Shown: one piece after another, positions 11,546-23,063 of the stretch
Position numbering within the stretch: the stretch's first letter is position 1
Layout of the letters: each line of letters starts with the position of its first letter
NCBI GenBank assembly: GCA_024867545.1
Contig: JANFNE010000020.1
Location: 868,001-932,000, forward strand
DNA length: 64,000 nucleotides
Direction of reading: 5' to 3'
Source: Phytopythium helicoides
Lineage: Eukaryota; Oomycota; Peronosporomycetes; Pythiales; Pythiaceae
Made by a program: the position numbers and the translations under genes
Notes under the pieces: model-generated
Told to the model about the DNA's origin: nothing
Database searches by the model: none
What the model saw: only the letters and a program-made list of their open reading frames with translations

Positions 11546-13312
11546 TTAAGCCATGGTCTTGATCCCCATACGCTTCATTCCTGCTGCTGCATCTTCTACT
11601 GGGTCTTCGTCTGGGTCAACCAAACGTTGGTGCTGATGTTGCTGCCGTTTCACCTCGGCCATCAATCGATGATACCGCCGACGTAGAAACCAGCCGAATG
11701 CTGCAACGAAAAAGCACAATACCATGACGGTGCCAATGAGTCCCATGATTGAAATGTCTTCTGCGCCTCCAGCAACCGTATCGTCAGCGATTGAAAAACT
11801 CAACTTGACACCTGTCGGCTCGATCCGACGCGCAAATGTTCCCATAGTGCGTAAGGTGCTCGTGCTGTTTGCTAGCTGATCTTGCAGATTCCCAACAATG
11901 TCGTTCAACGATTTTTCTCCTGCGCGGGAAGCCGGGAGAATCTGGAAGTAAACGATAATGCTTCCACGCCGGATTGCAGTGACCTCCAATCGAGTTCGCG
12001 GCACCTGAAGCGCTGATGCGACTTCAGTGGTGAAGGCAAGCTCGAAGGCTTCGAGAGCTTCCGGCGAGAAGAGAATCTCGTCGTAGCCAATCTCAATCTC
12101 GTACTTGATGACCACACGACGTGATCCACACTCCATACTGTTGCAGATTGCAGCCGTTGTTGGCTTCTTTTTGTCTGCACATAGTGGCTCGCCTGGGGCA
12201 GGTTCGTCATTTTCGGTATCATAGCAAGTAGCAACGCGGGTACGTTTTCCACCTCCACAGCCGCTACTACAGTCACTCCATTCGCTTGTCTTCCACACGT
12301 AACGGGCACTTTGAGGGTAGCTCTTCACGCTGCAGTCAGGAGGAGAATATCCTGGCCGACAGATACAGAATGCGTTCACCAAATCATCGTCGTCGATTGC
12401 AGTTCCGCTGACGGGCAAAACGCTCGAGCGTGAAACTTGTAATTGCCGACGATCACCAACATCGAGCCAAGTGCCCTTCGCTGGATGGTAGTTTGGGAAA
12501 CACGCACCTCGGCCGGAGCACGATAGACGCCCACAGAGATCGGGCGGGTGCAATGGGCTCACAGCTGGCGACTTGGCCGACCATACCGAATATCCGTTCT
12601 TGTTCTTCGCTCTCACCTTGAAAGTGTACGATCGACCATTCACGAGGTGGGCAATGAGGATCTCATCTGCCCCCAAGCGCGCAGCTGGAACTGTTTGGGT
12701 ACCAGCTGGGGCATTTTCCTCCTCGTCAAACCACGCAACTTCGTACTCGATGATCGGGTCACCGCCGTCGTCATCCGGTGTCTTCCACGACACCTCGGCA
12801 GTTCCGTCGAAGGCCGCCGCTGTCACAAGCGTCGGGTTTGACGGCACTCCGTGCATGACTTCAGGCAAAGCGAGAGACCCAGAAGAGCCCACGCCGTCCT
12901 CCATGATGAGCGCGTCCGGAATTATCTGAATTTGGTCCTCGGCACCGCCACTGCCTTGCAAGGAGCTCGCTTGACCATCGAGTTTAAAGAGACTCGTAGC
13001 GTTCGCCGCTTGACCACTAGTGCCTCCACCTTGTTTCTGGGTAATCGCAGGTAGAAGAGCACTTGAGTTGTTTCCTATTGTGAAGCTGGACACGCTTGAA
13101 CCGCTCGGCGTGACGATACCTGCCTCAATCGAGACACTCGCACTCCTACTGCCGCTCCCAACGACCAGAGGCTCCCTTGAAGGCGAAGAAGCAGAAGACA
13201 TAGAAAAAATGATGGCCACTACGACCACAGCGAGCCACGGGGCGATCCGAGGCGCCTGGAGTGCGCTACGAGCGCCGGCGCGAGCAGGATGGCGCCACTT
13301 GGCCCGGGGCAT
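11546..13312 (-). CDS. Single-pass membrane protein with FN3, EGF-like and thrombospondin type-1 domains
   Basis: An uninterrupted 588-residue frame from ATG 13312; an in-frame extension upstream begins only with GTG. A signal-anchor-like stretch (APWLAVVVVAIIF) lies at residues 24-36, followed by a Ser/Gly-rich linker. An FN3 domain at about 155-252 has the AEVSWKTP strand and the NGRSYTFKVRAKNKNG strand. A cysteine-rich EGF-like segment follows at about 258-328 (CGRLSCSGRGACFP, CICRPGYSPPDC). A TSP1 repeat at about 338-396 has WSDCSSGCGGGKRTR. A SEA-like region (about 400-500) precedes a membrane helix (MGLIGTVMVLCFFVAAFGW) and a short basic tail. The domains suggest a surface adhesion or sensing protein; the ligand is unknown. 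Spacing to the RING-Kelch gene upstream is 231 bases, same strand. Confidence 0.75.
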   Translation of the reverse strand: MPRAKWRHPARAGARSALQAPRIAPWLAVVVVAIIFSMSSASSPSREPLVVGSGSRSASVSIEAGIVTPSGSSVSSFTIGNNSSALLPAITQKQGGGTSGQAANATSLFKLDGQASSLQGSGGAEDQIQIIPDALIMEDGVGSSGSLALPEVMHGVPSNPTLVTAAAFDGTAEVSWKTPDDDGGDPIIEYEVAWFDEEENAPAGTQTVPAARLGADEILIAHLVNGRSYTFKVRAKNKNGYSVWSAKSPAVSPLHPPDLCGRLSCSGRGACFPNYHPAKGTWLDVGDRRQLQVSRSSVLPVSGTAIDDDDLVNAFCICRPGYSPPDCSVKSYPQSARYVWKTSEWSDCSSGCGGGKRTRVATCYDTENDEPAPGEPLCADKKKPTTAAICNSMECGSRRVVIKYEIEIGYDEILFSPEALEAFELAFTTEVASALQVPRTRLEVTAIRRGSIIVYFQILPASRAGEKSLNDIVGNLQDQLANSTSTLRTMGTFARRIEPTGVKLSFSIADDTVAGGAEDISIMGLIGTVMVLCFFVAAFGWFLRRRYHRLMAEVKRQQHQHQRLVDPDEDPVEDAAAGMKRMGIKTMA

Positions 13313-13543
13313 TTTCGCATTGTGAGGAAGGACGAGGTGGTCTACAATATTCGACCAATCAATCACTGTTAAGCGAGTTATCACGATTTGATTGGCAGAA
13401 AAATCGATATTTGGGTCGTGTTAACTGCCTATCAGCAATCATAATCAGATTCGGACGTGACTGTGGAGACAACCCTCATGACGGATGCAGGATTGTAGTG
13501 TACGACTCGCGACCTTCCTTCTGCGAGCCACTCTATCGTACTT

Positions 13544-15634
13544 TTACTGGAACGTCAGGCGGTAGAGCCCGTTGTCGTTCCCGTTGGCGATGTGCCCACC
13601 AAATACGTACATCGCCCCGTTGAATACGCCGACGCGGTGCCATTCGCGAGGCGTTGGCACTGGATCGCACTTTGCGGCTCTCCACACGGGTACCTCTGCA
13701 TCTGCAAATCACGAGAACGAGTGATGAGCCTTCAGCAGCCATCATCGTACGCAGAATTGTAAAGCACCCACCTAGCTCGAGTATGGTAGCGTCGCCCTTC
13801 AGACACCCCGTGTTGCCGCCGTAGACGATCATCTTCGAGCCGATCACAGCAGCAGAATGCGTGTACCGCGGCGCGGGAGGCTTGCCGCGGGTCTCCACCT
13901 TTTGCCAGGTGCATTCAATGCTGTCTTGGGTAATTTGATCTGCCGCGTCAATCAGAACGCAGGTCGGTGAGAGGAGATGAGAACCAACTATCGTGCTTCT
14001 CCTACATCTGTCCATACCTATCTCGAAAGAATGCAGTGAGCCGCGGCGAAGCTTGCCATCGTAACCGCCAAATATGAACATCTTCCCATTATACACGCAC
14101 ACCGAGTGGGTTGAGGCAGGTCCAGGAATTTCACCACGTGGGTTGAGTTCCACCCACGTTGGCACGGGTAAATCTGTTTTCACAGCAAGCGTACGAGCGT
14201 TAGAGAACCCAGATCAACACATGCCAGGGTCATCGCAACACACCAAATCGAAGTGCGAACGTATCGCTCAGACGATGCGGGTGTCCATAGCCGCCATAGA
14301 GCACTGCAACGTTGCCGATAACTGCAACGGAGTACCAATACCGAGTTGACGGTGGACGCCCCGCCACGTCAATCTTCTCCCATCTCCACTCTTCTGAAGC
14401 TACAGAGATCAAGGAACAGTCGTTAGCGACCGCCACTAGCAATGAGTAGTGGCCACATCGCAACACCTTCGGACATACCTAGATTGACCGCATAGACCTC
14501 AGACAGGAACTTCCCGTCGCTCGTGCCGCCAATAATATATAGCGTGTGATTTACGACAAACACTTGCAGCAGGCTTCCTGTCGGTGGGGGAGATCCAAGG
14601 ATTGTAGGCCGGGTCCATCGCGGTGGCGACGACGTATCTGCGAGATCAACGCAGTACAGATCATTCGATCGTAGTTTGCCAACGATTCCGCCGACGACAA
14701 ACATGTGGCTGCCGTAGACTGTGCAGCCGCAGTCGTATCGTTGCTCGGGTCGGGTTCCCGAAACTTCAAGCTCTTCCCAGCGCATTAGCATCGCAGGCTC
14801 CTCGGTCGATTTGCGCTTCCGCTTTCCACCGAGGTTTGGGTTCGCAGAGCTGCTTCGAACTACAACTTTTCTGGAGGTGACAGGTCCAGCCGAAGTCGAG
14901 CGAGGGCGTGCGCCAACAACTTTTCGTTGAGATGATCGCGAAGTCCGTGTCGGTGTGGTACTAGACCAACTGGGGGCATTGACGTGACGTGGGATATGCC
15001 GAAGAGGCGGTCGTTGCGACTCACTATCCGACGCCACTAAATCCGCAAGGTCGATCATGTCGCTGAAGTCACTCAGCGCTTCGAGGTGGATGTCTGTCGG
15101 CTCGGGGCTCGCTCCGATGCTCATGCCAGTGCTAGTATCTATCCCCATCGAGACCGCCGGCGTTCCTCCAAAGGGGTCTTGAAATCCGTTGCCGTATCCT
15201 ACCATCGCTTGTTGAGCGTCCGCGTTGCTCTGCATGATGGCCATGGCTGCGCTCACCGCGACTGCGTTCCCTTGAGCCGAGAAGATCTGGCGCGTCTGGC
15301 ACAGCGGACAGCCTCCCACCGTCACGAACGCCTGCTGGATGCAGTGCAAACACAGCACGTGTCCGCAGTCCTGGCGCACTGGCAGCTGGCTCGGTCGCAG
15401 GCAGATCGGGCACGCGAACTCGATCTGCCCGGGCGCTCTGGTCGCCGAGAGCTGCAGCTGGAACGGGAGCGCCGTCCCCTGCGCGAACCACGCGCCACTG
15501 GGCGCCACAGCCTGCAGTTGCATCCCCACGCCGTCGCTTCCGTCGTCGGCGCCGGCCGGCTGCGCATCTTCGCCCGGCCGCGCCTTGCGCTTCATCTGCG
15601 AGCTCTGAGCGTCGTCGACGGCCCAGCTGAGCAT
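13544..15634 (-). CDS. RING-finger protein with C-terminal Kelch repeats
   Basis: ATG 15634 opens about 400 residues in one exon. A C3HC4 RING (CPICLRPSQLPVRQDCGHV, LCLHCIQQAF, GGCPLC) sits at about residues 75-112. A Ser-rich disordered linker follows, with a basic patch (GGKRKRKSTEE). Kelch repeats then begin with RPEQRYDCGCTVYGSHMFVVG and continue across about five short exons: RPPSTRYWYSVAVIG, ASTHSVCVYNGKMFIFGGYDG, PAPRYTHSAAVIGSKMIVYGG and REWHRVGVFNGAMYVFGGHI. The stop is a TAA at 13544-13546 after GLYRLTFQ. The RING suggests E3 ubiquitin ligase activity and the Kelch propeller would bind substrate; both are inferences. Exon ends in the Kelch part are approximate. Confidence 0.8.
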
Positions 15635-16367
15635 CTCACGGTACTCGCGCGGCCTCCAGCGGCGGAACGGAGCGCGGCCGCGGCCTGCGGAGCCCGCGCG
15701 AGGCCTCGGGGGAAGTCGCGAAGTCGCGGCTTCTTCGCGTCTCTGCTAGGCCTTGCGAGTGGCGGGGAAGAGTGGTACTGCACGTATCCCGAATAGAGCG
15801 CCTGGGGAAACACGGCGTTTCGAGATCCCGAACACGGCGTTTTCGACAAGATTCGGGCCGAGCTGATTGGCGGAAAAAGGACGGGTGCGCGCCAGATTGG
15901 CGGAAAAGTTCGCCACTGGTTCGCACTGGATACCTCGCCCGCCCGCTGTCGTACCTACGCAGAGACGAAGCGGAGGAGGAGCAATGCGCAACCAGTGGGC
16001 CGCGCGGCCACCAAATGAGACTTTGGGCCAGCCACTCGTCATGCTTTGACTCGACGACGATCGTTTTGGACGCTGGTGCCCGCCACTTTCATGCACTGGT
16101 TGGTGGAGTTGGGCATGGCGTTCGAGGTGATGACCGGATGCGTTTGGATTCCGCATGTGACATGGCAGCAACATGTCTGTCAAGTGAATGGTGGATGGAG
16201 GCTTGCTTGATGCACACGATACAAATGCTGCCTCGACGGCGTCCCCGATAACACGGAGCTAACACGCTTGTTTTGTGCACCTACATGTACTACCCTACAC
16301 TGTGGACAACAGCACGAATACTTGCCAGGTGCTCGCTCACCTCCAGACAGATACCGTCACGACGACT
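15635..16367. other. Intergenic region with short direct repeats and CCAAT-type elements
   Basis: This 733-base stretch lies between the RING-Kelch start and the end of the anoctamin. Near 15805-15850 the string acacggcgttt occurs twice about 26 bases apart. At about 15865-15905 attggcggaaaa occurs twice, each copy holding an inverted CCAAT (attgg). The position just upstream of the RING-Kelch start fits a promoter. No coding frame here has recognisable content. Confidence 0.35.
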
Positions 16368-18509
16368 TCAGACAAAGTCGTCGTCTTCCTCGTTGATGGT
16401 GAGCGCGTTCTCGGGGTTTCCAGGATCTTCGCATCCGATGGGCGAGTCCAGGTCATCATCGGGCAAGTGGTAGAGACACTTGCTGATTAGGAACTCTTGG
16501 CGAAGCTTCTGAGCCCGGACGTCATCAGGCACATCGTCAACGCCGATCTCGCACAGGTACTTGAACAGGAACATCGCGCTGATGAAGGCCGTAAACATCC
16601 ACACGCGGTTGGCGTTCGGCAGGTCGTTAAAGAAATCGCCCGTGAAGATCACCACCGCTGCGTTCGTGCACACCGAAATGGCCGCAAACGCTTGCAGCAC
16701 TTGGTACCAATAGCCCATGTTGCGCACGTTTCTCGGACGCGGGCGTCGCGACTCGTACAACAGGCGGTATGCGTCCAGACGGATCTCGAAGTAGTTGTTC
16801 ACATACGATAGCAGCGGCGCGAAAGGGAAGGCGACGACAAACATGGTCGTAAAGCCGAACTGGATGACCATCTCGGCGTAGTCGTCGAACGTGCCGCTCC
16901 AGTCGTACGTTGCCATGAACAGCTCCTTTTCCGCGGCCGACTTGAGCTGGTCGTCGAAGCGTCCGAGAAGACGGTACTTCGACAAGTAGACAAAGAATCG
17001 AGGGATGGCCACCTCTGTCATGTTGCCCACGAACAGACGCGAGCAAAAGACGATCGCAAGCATGTATTCGAGCTCGTGCATGCAGCTGATCGTGCAACCT
17101 TCGAAGCCTTCTTTCAGGAAAAGCTACGTAGAACAGACCGGCGTAGTTGTTGACGAACTGGAAGATCACAGTCTTGACGATCAAGCTGTTTTCGTACTCG
17201 ACATCCGTGCGATGGTTCTCCTGATCGACAAGCAAATTGGAGACCGAGTTGTAGATCTTGGTCATGATGGAAATCTGCACGACGTTTGCAAACGCAGCAA
17301 CCATCGAACCCAGCGGAATGTTGTCCACAGTCAGCGCCTGGGAATCATGACCTTTGGTCAAGTCATACTGAAGCATGAAGATCGATGACACGAGCGCAAA
17401 GACGACAAGGATGAGGAACGAAATCACGACCCAGCTGTACGCGACGCGCTTGAGCTTTTCGCGAGGGCTGAAAAACCGCGTAGCCTTTCCGTTGATGGGG
17501 GACGGGATTTTCTCGCCATGGAACTGCGGACGCAAGGTTCGCAACTTGCGCGTAGTTCGCTGTTCCCCAACGCATCGTCTCGCGCGAGTTCAAGCGCTTC
17601 CAGTTCTCGAGGTAGATGGTCATCCAGATCATCATGAACGCTCCAAAGACCGGCGAGATGTACGCAAACACGGTCTTGTAGTCCTCCTGCGGGATGATGT
17701 AGCTGAGCGTACCCGTGATGATGCCGACGACTGTCGGGTAGAGCAGCCACTTGGTGTAGTGGCCGAGGAAGAGGAAGTACAGCGCGACCTTGACGCCAAA
17801 GTACTTGCAAACGCGGTCAAAAGGCTGGCTCATGGGGCCAGGTGGACCACGTGATCCAGCGCTCCTTGAGGTCCATCTTTTCCTCCTCCTCGTGCAGCGG
17901 GTAGCTCTCGATCATGATGCCCTCGTAGATGAGTCTGTCGAGGTCGACGCCTGCTCCGGTCTGGTGGTTGGTGATGATGTGCTCGATGAGCGCAATCCGC
18001 TCCGTGCTCGCGAAGAGCGAGTCGTTGGGGCCCTTGCGAAGGTAGTAGTGCTGGATGTCGGGTGCCTGGTAGTACGGCGCGTAGATGTAGTCAAAGGGCG
18101 AGTAGCGGTACAGCTGCTTGACGTCTCGGATGGGGAATGGCGCGATACCGCAGTCCGGGATGCCGTTGAAGGACGCGAAGCGCAGCTCGTCCGGGTCGAG
18201 CTGCAGGTGCATCTTGAGGAACTCTGCCTCCCTGCGCATGAGCTCCTCGGGTGCGCGGATCTTGCAGAAGACGAGCTCGCGGCCCACCGAGTAGAAGAGC
18301 CGCGTGCGCAGGCCCGCGCCGATGAGCTTGCTCACGATCGTATCGCGCTGGTCGCCGACCTCGCGCGTCTCCTTGGGCGGGTTCGGGAACACGATCACGT
18401 AGTCCCAGCGGCCCATGCCGTCCACGGTACTCGCCATGGACCCGTAGTCGCGCGACAGCGGCACGCGAGCCGTCAGAGCGTCGTTTGCGGGCGGGGCGGC
18501 GCTCGCCAT
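16368..18509 (-). CDS. Anoctamin (TMEM16) family channel/lipid scramblase, with frame breaks
   Basis: A membrane protein of the TMEM16 family, which holds calcium-activated chloride channels and phospholipid scramblases. The cytosolic N-terminus runs from ATG 18509 (RWDYVIVFPNPPKET...). The transmembrane part starts at MSQPFDRVCKYFGVKVALYF. Family hallmarks include FYVAF and GFEGCTISCMHELEYMLAIV. Another is YAEMVIQFGFTTMFVVAFPF, followed closely by NNYFEIRLDAYRL. The acidic residues of the last segments fall where the family binds calcium. The stop follows an acidic tail (NEEDDDFV). Three one-base breaks interrupt the reading frame: near 17830 (GGGG/CCCC run), near 17555 (before RPQFHGE) and near 17115 (TTTT run). 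Conserved sequence resumes immediately after each one. Three independent homopolymer shifts in an otherwise conserved gene indicate sequencing error. Confidence 0.85.
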
Positions 18510-21381
18510 GGAGGCTGCGGCGCTGGAAGTGCGTTAGTCGAGTGAAGATCCAGGTCATGTGGATGTGGATTCTTGACTCAGGTCCACTGTTGCGCGAAGG
18601 TGGATGATTTAAATGAGTGAGGCGGTAATAGTGGACCCATATACAAAACGAAGGTGTAATGGATTCCGAAGTCGACCCTATTAGAAGGGTGGGGAATATC
18701 CGGCGAGTCGATCGCGTTGAAGTCGCCAACATCCACGTACCCTTTTGATAGTTGGCGATTTCCAGGATGGAGGCCAAGTGATCTCACATCTTGGAAATTG
18801 CCACTTGACGGCATCTCCCGGCTCACAATCCAGGGTCTCGTGGCTTGCCACCAGATCGTTCCAGGTGCGTTTCAAGCCTGCGAGGTCGGCAGTCAGCCAC
18901 GCGGGAATGTGTCGCGCATGGCGAACCAGTCGAAATTAGTAGCCACTCGCGTGGCTACACGGCGCGCATGAGCGAGGAAGCGCTGAGCGAAGAACGTCCA
19001 GTATGCTTTTCGAGCTGTGCTACCGTAGCACTGCTTGTTCCGCGAGGCCTCGTGCATCATTGCGGGGGCGTTGCCAGATCATCCACGTGCTTCACATCAG
19101 TCGGGGGTTCTGGATTTCAGCCGAGCTGAGGAAGTGGTCAGGCCTTCATGCGCTGGTCTACGTGCATTCGTATCGTCTCCAACATCCAGGCTTGCGATGG
19201 GGGACGCTCCATCGAAGTGCCGATGACCGCCAATCCAACTGAAAGCAAGAATGCTACGAGCTGCTTGGCGCACGGAGATGTCTTCAGGGGTCAAGAACCC
19301 ACGTATCGACACTCTCCGGTGAGTCTGAGTTGCATTTGTGGACGTAGACTTTGGAGGCAGGAGGTGAAGCGCAAGGGGTGGCGTGAGTGACGAAGGTAGC
19401 CAGCTTTCGTCAGGATTGTGAATGCGCAGCCATGCGTAGTTGTAGTTCAAAAATCTCCGACCTGCTTTGGTTGCAGCAAGCGTTCGTCGACGACTCGCCG
19501 GTCAACGGACATCCCGAGCTCATGCCAAACGACACCTCGCGCTGTGACGCGTTGAAGCGACACGTGTCATCCTAATCCAGGATGCCGCTGCTTCATTGGC
19601 GAGAAGAGGTTATCTAGGCTACTAGTACTAGTTGAAGGCTGCTCGCTCGCCCACATTGCGGGCCGTGTTTGTTGAGGCTGGTTGCGACGCCGGGATCTGC
19701 CCGGGTACTTACGCACTTGAAGTGTTCTAGGCTGCCAGGCTTGCTACGTTTGACGTGACGCTGCTCTGTCGATGATGAAGTCGCAGACTTTTCATCTCCT
19801 TCTGGCGGCGCCGAGGACAGCAGGACGAATGGATACAGCGCCAGCAGCTGAGTTGTTATGGGTTCATCAGACGGACAGCAGGGCGACATTCGCTTTGCCA
19901 TCATGTGTAGCCGCACGCTATGCCGTGAAGCTAAACCATTCACTCCCAAGCAGAAACTCGGGCAAAGGACGCGAGGCTGAGCCATGCTGCCGCCTACGTT
20001 TCGTCATCCCCGAGGGTCGCTGCTCTCATGATTGCGACGCGCTACGAAAATCTCCACCATCCGGCCGCCGCTGAAGCGGCTGCCCATGGCGATTGTGTTA
20101 CCGAACACCGGCCGGCGGGCGTATGGCCTCTCCCGACCACCCACCTGTGCTTTATCAGCGATACGCAACGCATAGACGGAGCAAAGATACTTTTCGTGTG
20201 CTCGAAGCAAAAAAAGCTCTGAACTCGAGCTGGAGTGGCGATCCTCGCTCCGTAAAGCACTGGACGTGCTGGCAAGAGTCGGGGTCTCCTCTGAACAAAC
20301 ACACCTTTGAAATGCACGGCACGTGCTCAAGGTGACGACGCACGAAGCGAAAAGCTCGTCGTTCGCATTCATGCCAGTTCCACTATAGCCGATGTACCAC
20401 GTCGCCCGAAAGACGCACACTTGAACGTATCTACTCGTTTCACGGTACCATGTCGACATCATGGCCTTGGGCGGTTTGACGGAGAATCACTGGCGACGGG
20501 AGGCCGTTTCGTGGCGGCCCTCATGAACCGTGAGGCGAACGGCCGGAAGGGTTCAGATTCGGGAGCACACACTGAGCGCGTCGCACCAATGAACTGACGC
20601 TGCATCTCCTCGCTGGAACTCGCGTGGAGATGTTGCTGCTGCCACAGAATTCCAGTCAGTTGGGAGAAGCCCTGGGTTCACCTTCTCGTGGATGTTCCAA
20701 CTTCAGATTCGGTCGGTCGTTGCAGCATCCTCCATTATCTATCTCCCCACCAAAGATAGCGCCGAGGCTGAAGCAGCCACCATCTGGAGCGCTGCACACA
20801 TGCCACATCGACTGGCCGACGCAGCGAGCGAGCCACCCGATGGCTCAGAGTTCCAGTCGCCGCATGGTAGGAGCCGCCCAGTCTTTCCGCCCCAGTTGTT
20901 GCTTGGATTGCCAACAGCGCGCCGCCGCCATCCGCGTCGAGCATTGCGCGCTTCGGCGATGACAAGACGCCGATCACCGCGCTGTGATTGGCTGGCAACG
21001 TTTGGTCAAGGGATAGGGCCTCAGGGGCGCCAATACTGCTTGATCCAATATATGGGCTCAACATGGTTTCGTCCATGAATCATCTACACATATTCCACAG
21101 TATTAAAATAACCTTCATAAACGTATATCGACAGACGGACGCGAATGGTGAGACGGCGGAGGGCGAATCCGGCGTGTCCCGCGTGGGTATAGTGAGCGCC
21201 ACAGTGTACCGTACCGTACTGAACAGCTCCGAGCGTCCCGTCTCTGGCGCGATTCGACCAGTACGGTACCAGTACGCATTCGCGGGAAAAGAGGAGGGGC
21301 GGGGCACCCACCGTCCAGCAAGCCAAGTCGGTCACTTTGGATTTCTCCGCGCGGTGCTTGCAGGCAGGGTCGGGCGCAGCC
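18510..21381. other. Gene-poor region of 2.9 kb
   Basis: I find no recognisable gene in the longest gap of the window. Frames of 60-170 residues occur on both strands, but they overlap each other, lack domains and hold no splice-linked conserved peptide. An 11-base inverted repeat lies near its right end, about 110 bases before the PH-like gene. It may be a long regulatory region, decayed sequence or a fast-evolving gene that cannot be recognised by eye. Confidence 0.35.
21211..21269. repeat. 11-base inverted repeat upstream of the first PH-like gene
   Basis: The arm gtaccgtactg at 21211-21221 is exactly complementary to cagtacggtac at 21259-21269, with a 37-base loop. The left arm is itself preceded by another gtacc. 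It lies about 110 bases upstream of the probable start at 21382. It could be a protein-binding site or a weak hairpin. Confidence 0.4.
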
Positions 21382-22000
21382 ATGGCGGCCTCCATCCTGC
21401 ACCGGATACGGCGCTCACAGACGTCGGAGGAGCTCACGTGCCTGGCGACGGCGGCGGCCGCGGCGGGTCCATCGTCGACGCGGCTCGACGATGACGACGG
21501 CCACGTCGCTGTCGGAGGCGCTCGAGGACTGGATGTACTGGCAGCGCGACGCCAACGACGCGACATGCTGGACCAAGGTCTACGGCGTGCTCGAGAACGA
21601 GTTCCTGTGGCTGTTCAAGGGCCACAAGTCGCCCAAGACGCTCTTCATGCAGATCGCCGTGGCCAGCGTCGAGGAGTCGGGCGAGCGCCAGCTGCGCATC
21701 GTCGACCCCAACGGACTCGACATGGAGATCTGGCTGCTCGACCGAGAGAGCTTCCTGACCTGGCGCAACCGCCTGCAGGACGCCGCGGTGCTCACGACCG
21801 AATACTTTCGCTCTACCGAGCTCGAGGTCAAGAACCTGCCCAGGAGCAACGCCTACCGCGGCAGCCTCGTCACCTACCGCCGCATCAGCAAGCGCGCGCG
21901 CTGCAGGGCCGCCCTCGACTGGCTCGCCGTCAAGTGGAAGATGACGGCCCTCAAGCACAGGCAGCAGCTGCTCCTGCCGCCGCCACCTGCCACGCTGTGA
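21382..22000 (+). CDS. PH-domain-like protein, family member 1
   Basis: The main frame starts at or before ATG 21491 and gives about 170 residues with a pleckstrin-homology layout. Signature strands are DWMYWQRD, CWTKVYGVLENEFLWLF and LFMQIAVASVEE. These are followed by RIVDPNGLDMEIWLLDRES and a C-terminal helix FLTWRNRLQDAAVLT. A tail (AYRGSLVTYRR) ends in a basic helix. An upstream ATG at 21382 gives MAASILHRIRRSQTSEEL in another frame, which would need a one-base correction near 21480-21520 to join. PH2 and PH3 have similar Ser-rich leaders, so I include it; 21491 is the conservative start. PH domains usually bind phosphoinositides or proteins at membranes. No catalytic domain is present. 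Two relatives lie at 23.1 and 60.6 kb. Confidence 0.65.
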
Positions 22001-23063
22001 ACGCTGGCTGGCTGAAGACATTCGATGTTGGCTGGAGTCTTTCATGTAGAGTAGCGCACCAAGTACGTGGCATATTTAACAACCTACACTAAATTCATGG
22101 TGGACAGTGATCCTTTGAACACGTTACACACCAGCCACGCGCTGGCAATCACGGCCGTCTGGCATTGACTCGCTGTCATTACATGCCACCACCACCACCA
22201 CCACCTCGACCTTCCTATGCGTTTTTCGTTTACGAACACTGGTGCTCGCGGCACTGGGCACATGACGAAAGAGCTGCTTGAAGCAGCCATTGGACAGGGC
22301 AGAAAGCCTCGCGAGAATCACACAGCAACCCATTGGCGCACAGCGGTCGTGCGCGATCTTCCTCCGGCAACAAGGGCCGACTGATATGTCAAGCCGCATG
22401 CTCATGGCAAGGCGCGGCGTAGTGCATATACCCATTGGCCATCTTGATCGGAGGCAAAATTCAGCTTTGCGGGTGGATACTGGAATCAAGTAAAGAGCGA
22501 GTACCGTACCCATCGACGAAAAACGTTCGGAAAGATCCCCACGATCGCCCCGTCGCGTGCTCCTCTCCACGTGGAAGCACTCTCCACGAAACATATTTTA
22601 CGCGAAATCATTATGCTTTGATAGAGGTTCAAATGACTACATTTAAGCAAAGATGATGTACCTTTTACATCGGGGTATAGTATCCTACAGGTGCACCCTG
22701 TTTACTCAAGTTGCCAAAGACCGGGCAACGATAATGACATCTTAGGCTCTCTCTGTACTTCTGATAAAGCCCCATTTCCGCCCGGATCCAGCGACCTCCT
22801 TACAAATCTCCAGTACACATCCCCATCTAAACTACTTCAGGAGACCGTTAAGTCCGGACAAAGGGTGACAGCAGCCGCCTTTCCACCACATTCCGACGAC
22901 GCTATAGGGAGCGGATATCGACCTGAGCACATGTAGCCGCTGGCCGCTGGCCGCCAGCCCCGCGGGCCATGGCGCCGCGCCGCTTACTTCTCAACAAGTC
23001 GCGCGCGACCGCAAGGCGCCGCCGACCGCCTCCCGCGCGGTACTCGCCCCTACCGCCGCCGCC
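22001..23063. other. Intergenic region between the two PH-like genes
   Basis: About 1.06 kb with no supported gene. It holds the 3' region of the first PH-like gene, including a (CAC)n-type tract at about 22182-22205, and presumably the promoter of the second. Several stop-bounded frames of 70-80 residues show no motif. Confidence 0.3.

Noticed and set aside
15086..15796. A 236-codon + strand frame opposite the RING-Kelch N-terminus
   Set aside because: The minus strand encodes a clear C3HC4 RING; the + strand frame is a His/Arg-rich antisense shadow.
21434..22045. A 203-codon minus strand frame over the first PH-like gene
   Set aside because: It is the GC-rich complement of the PH-like coding sequence. 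The + strand carries the conserved motifs shared with two other genes.
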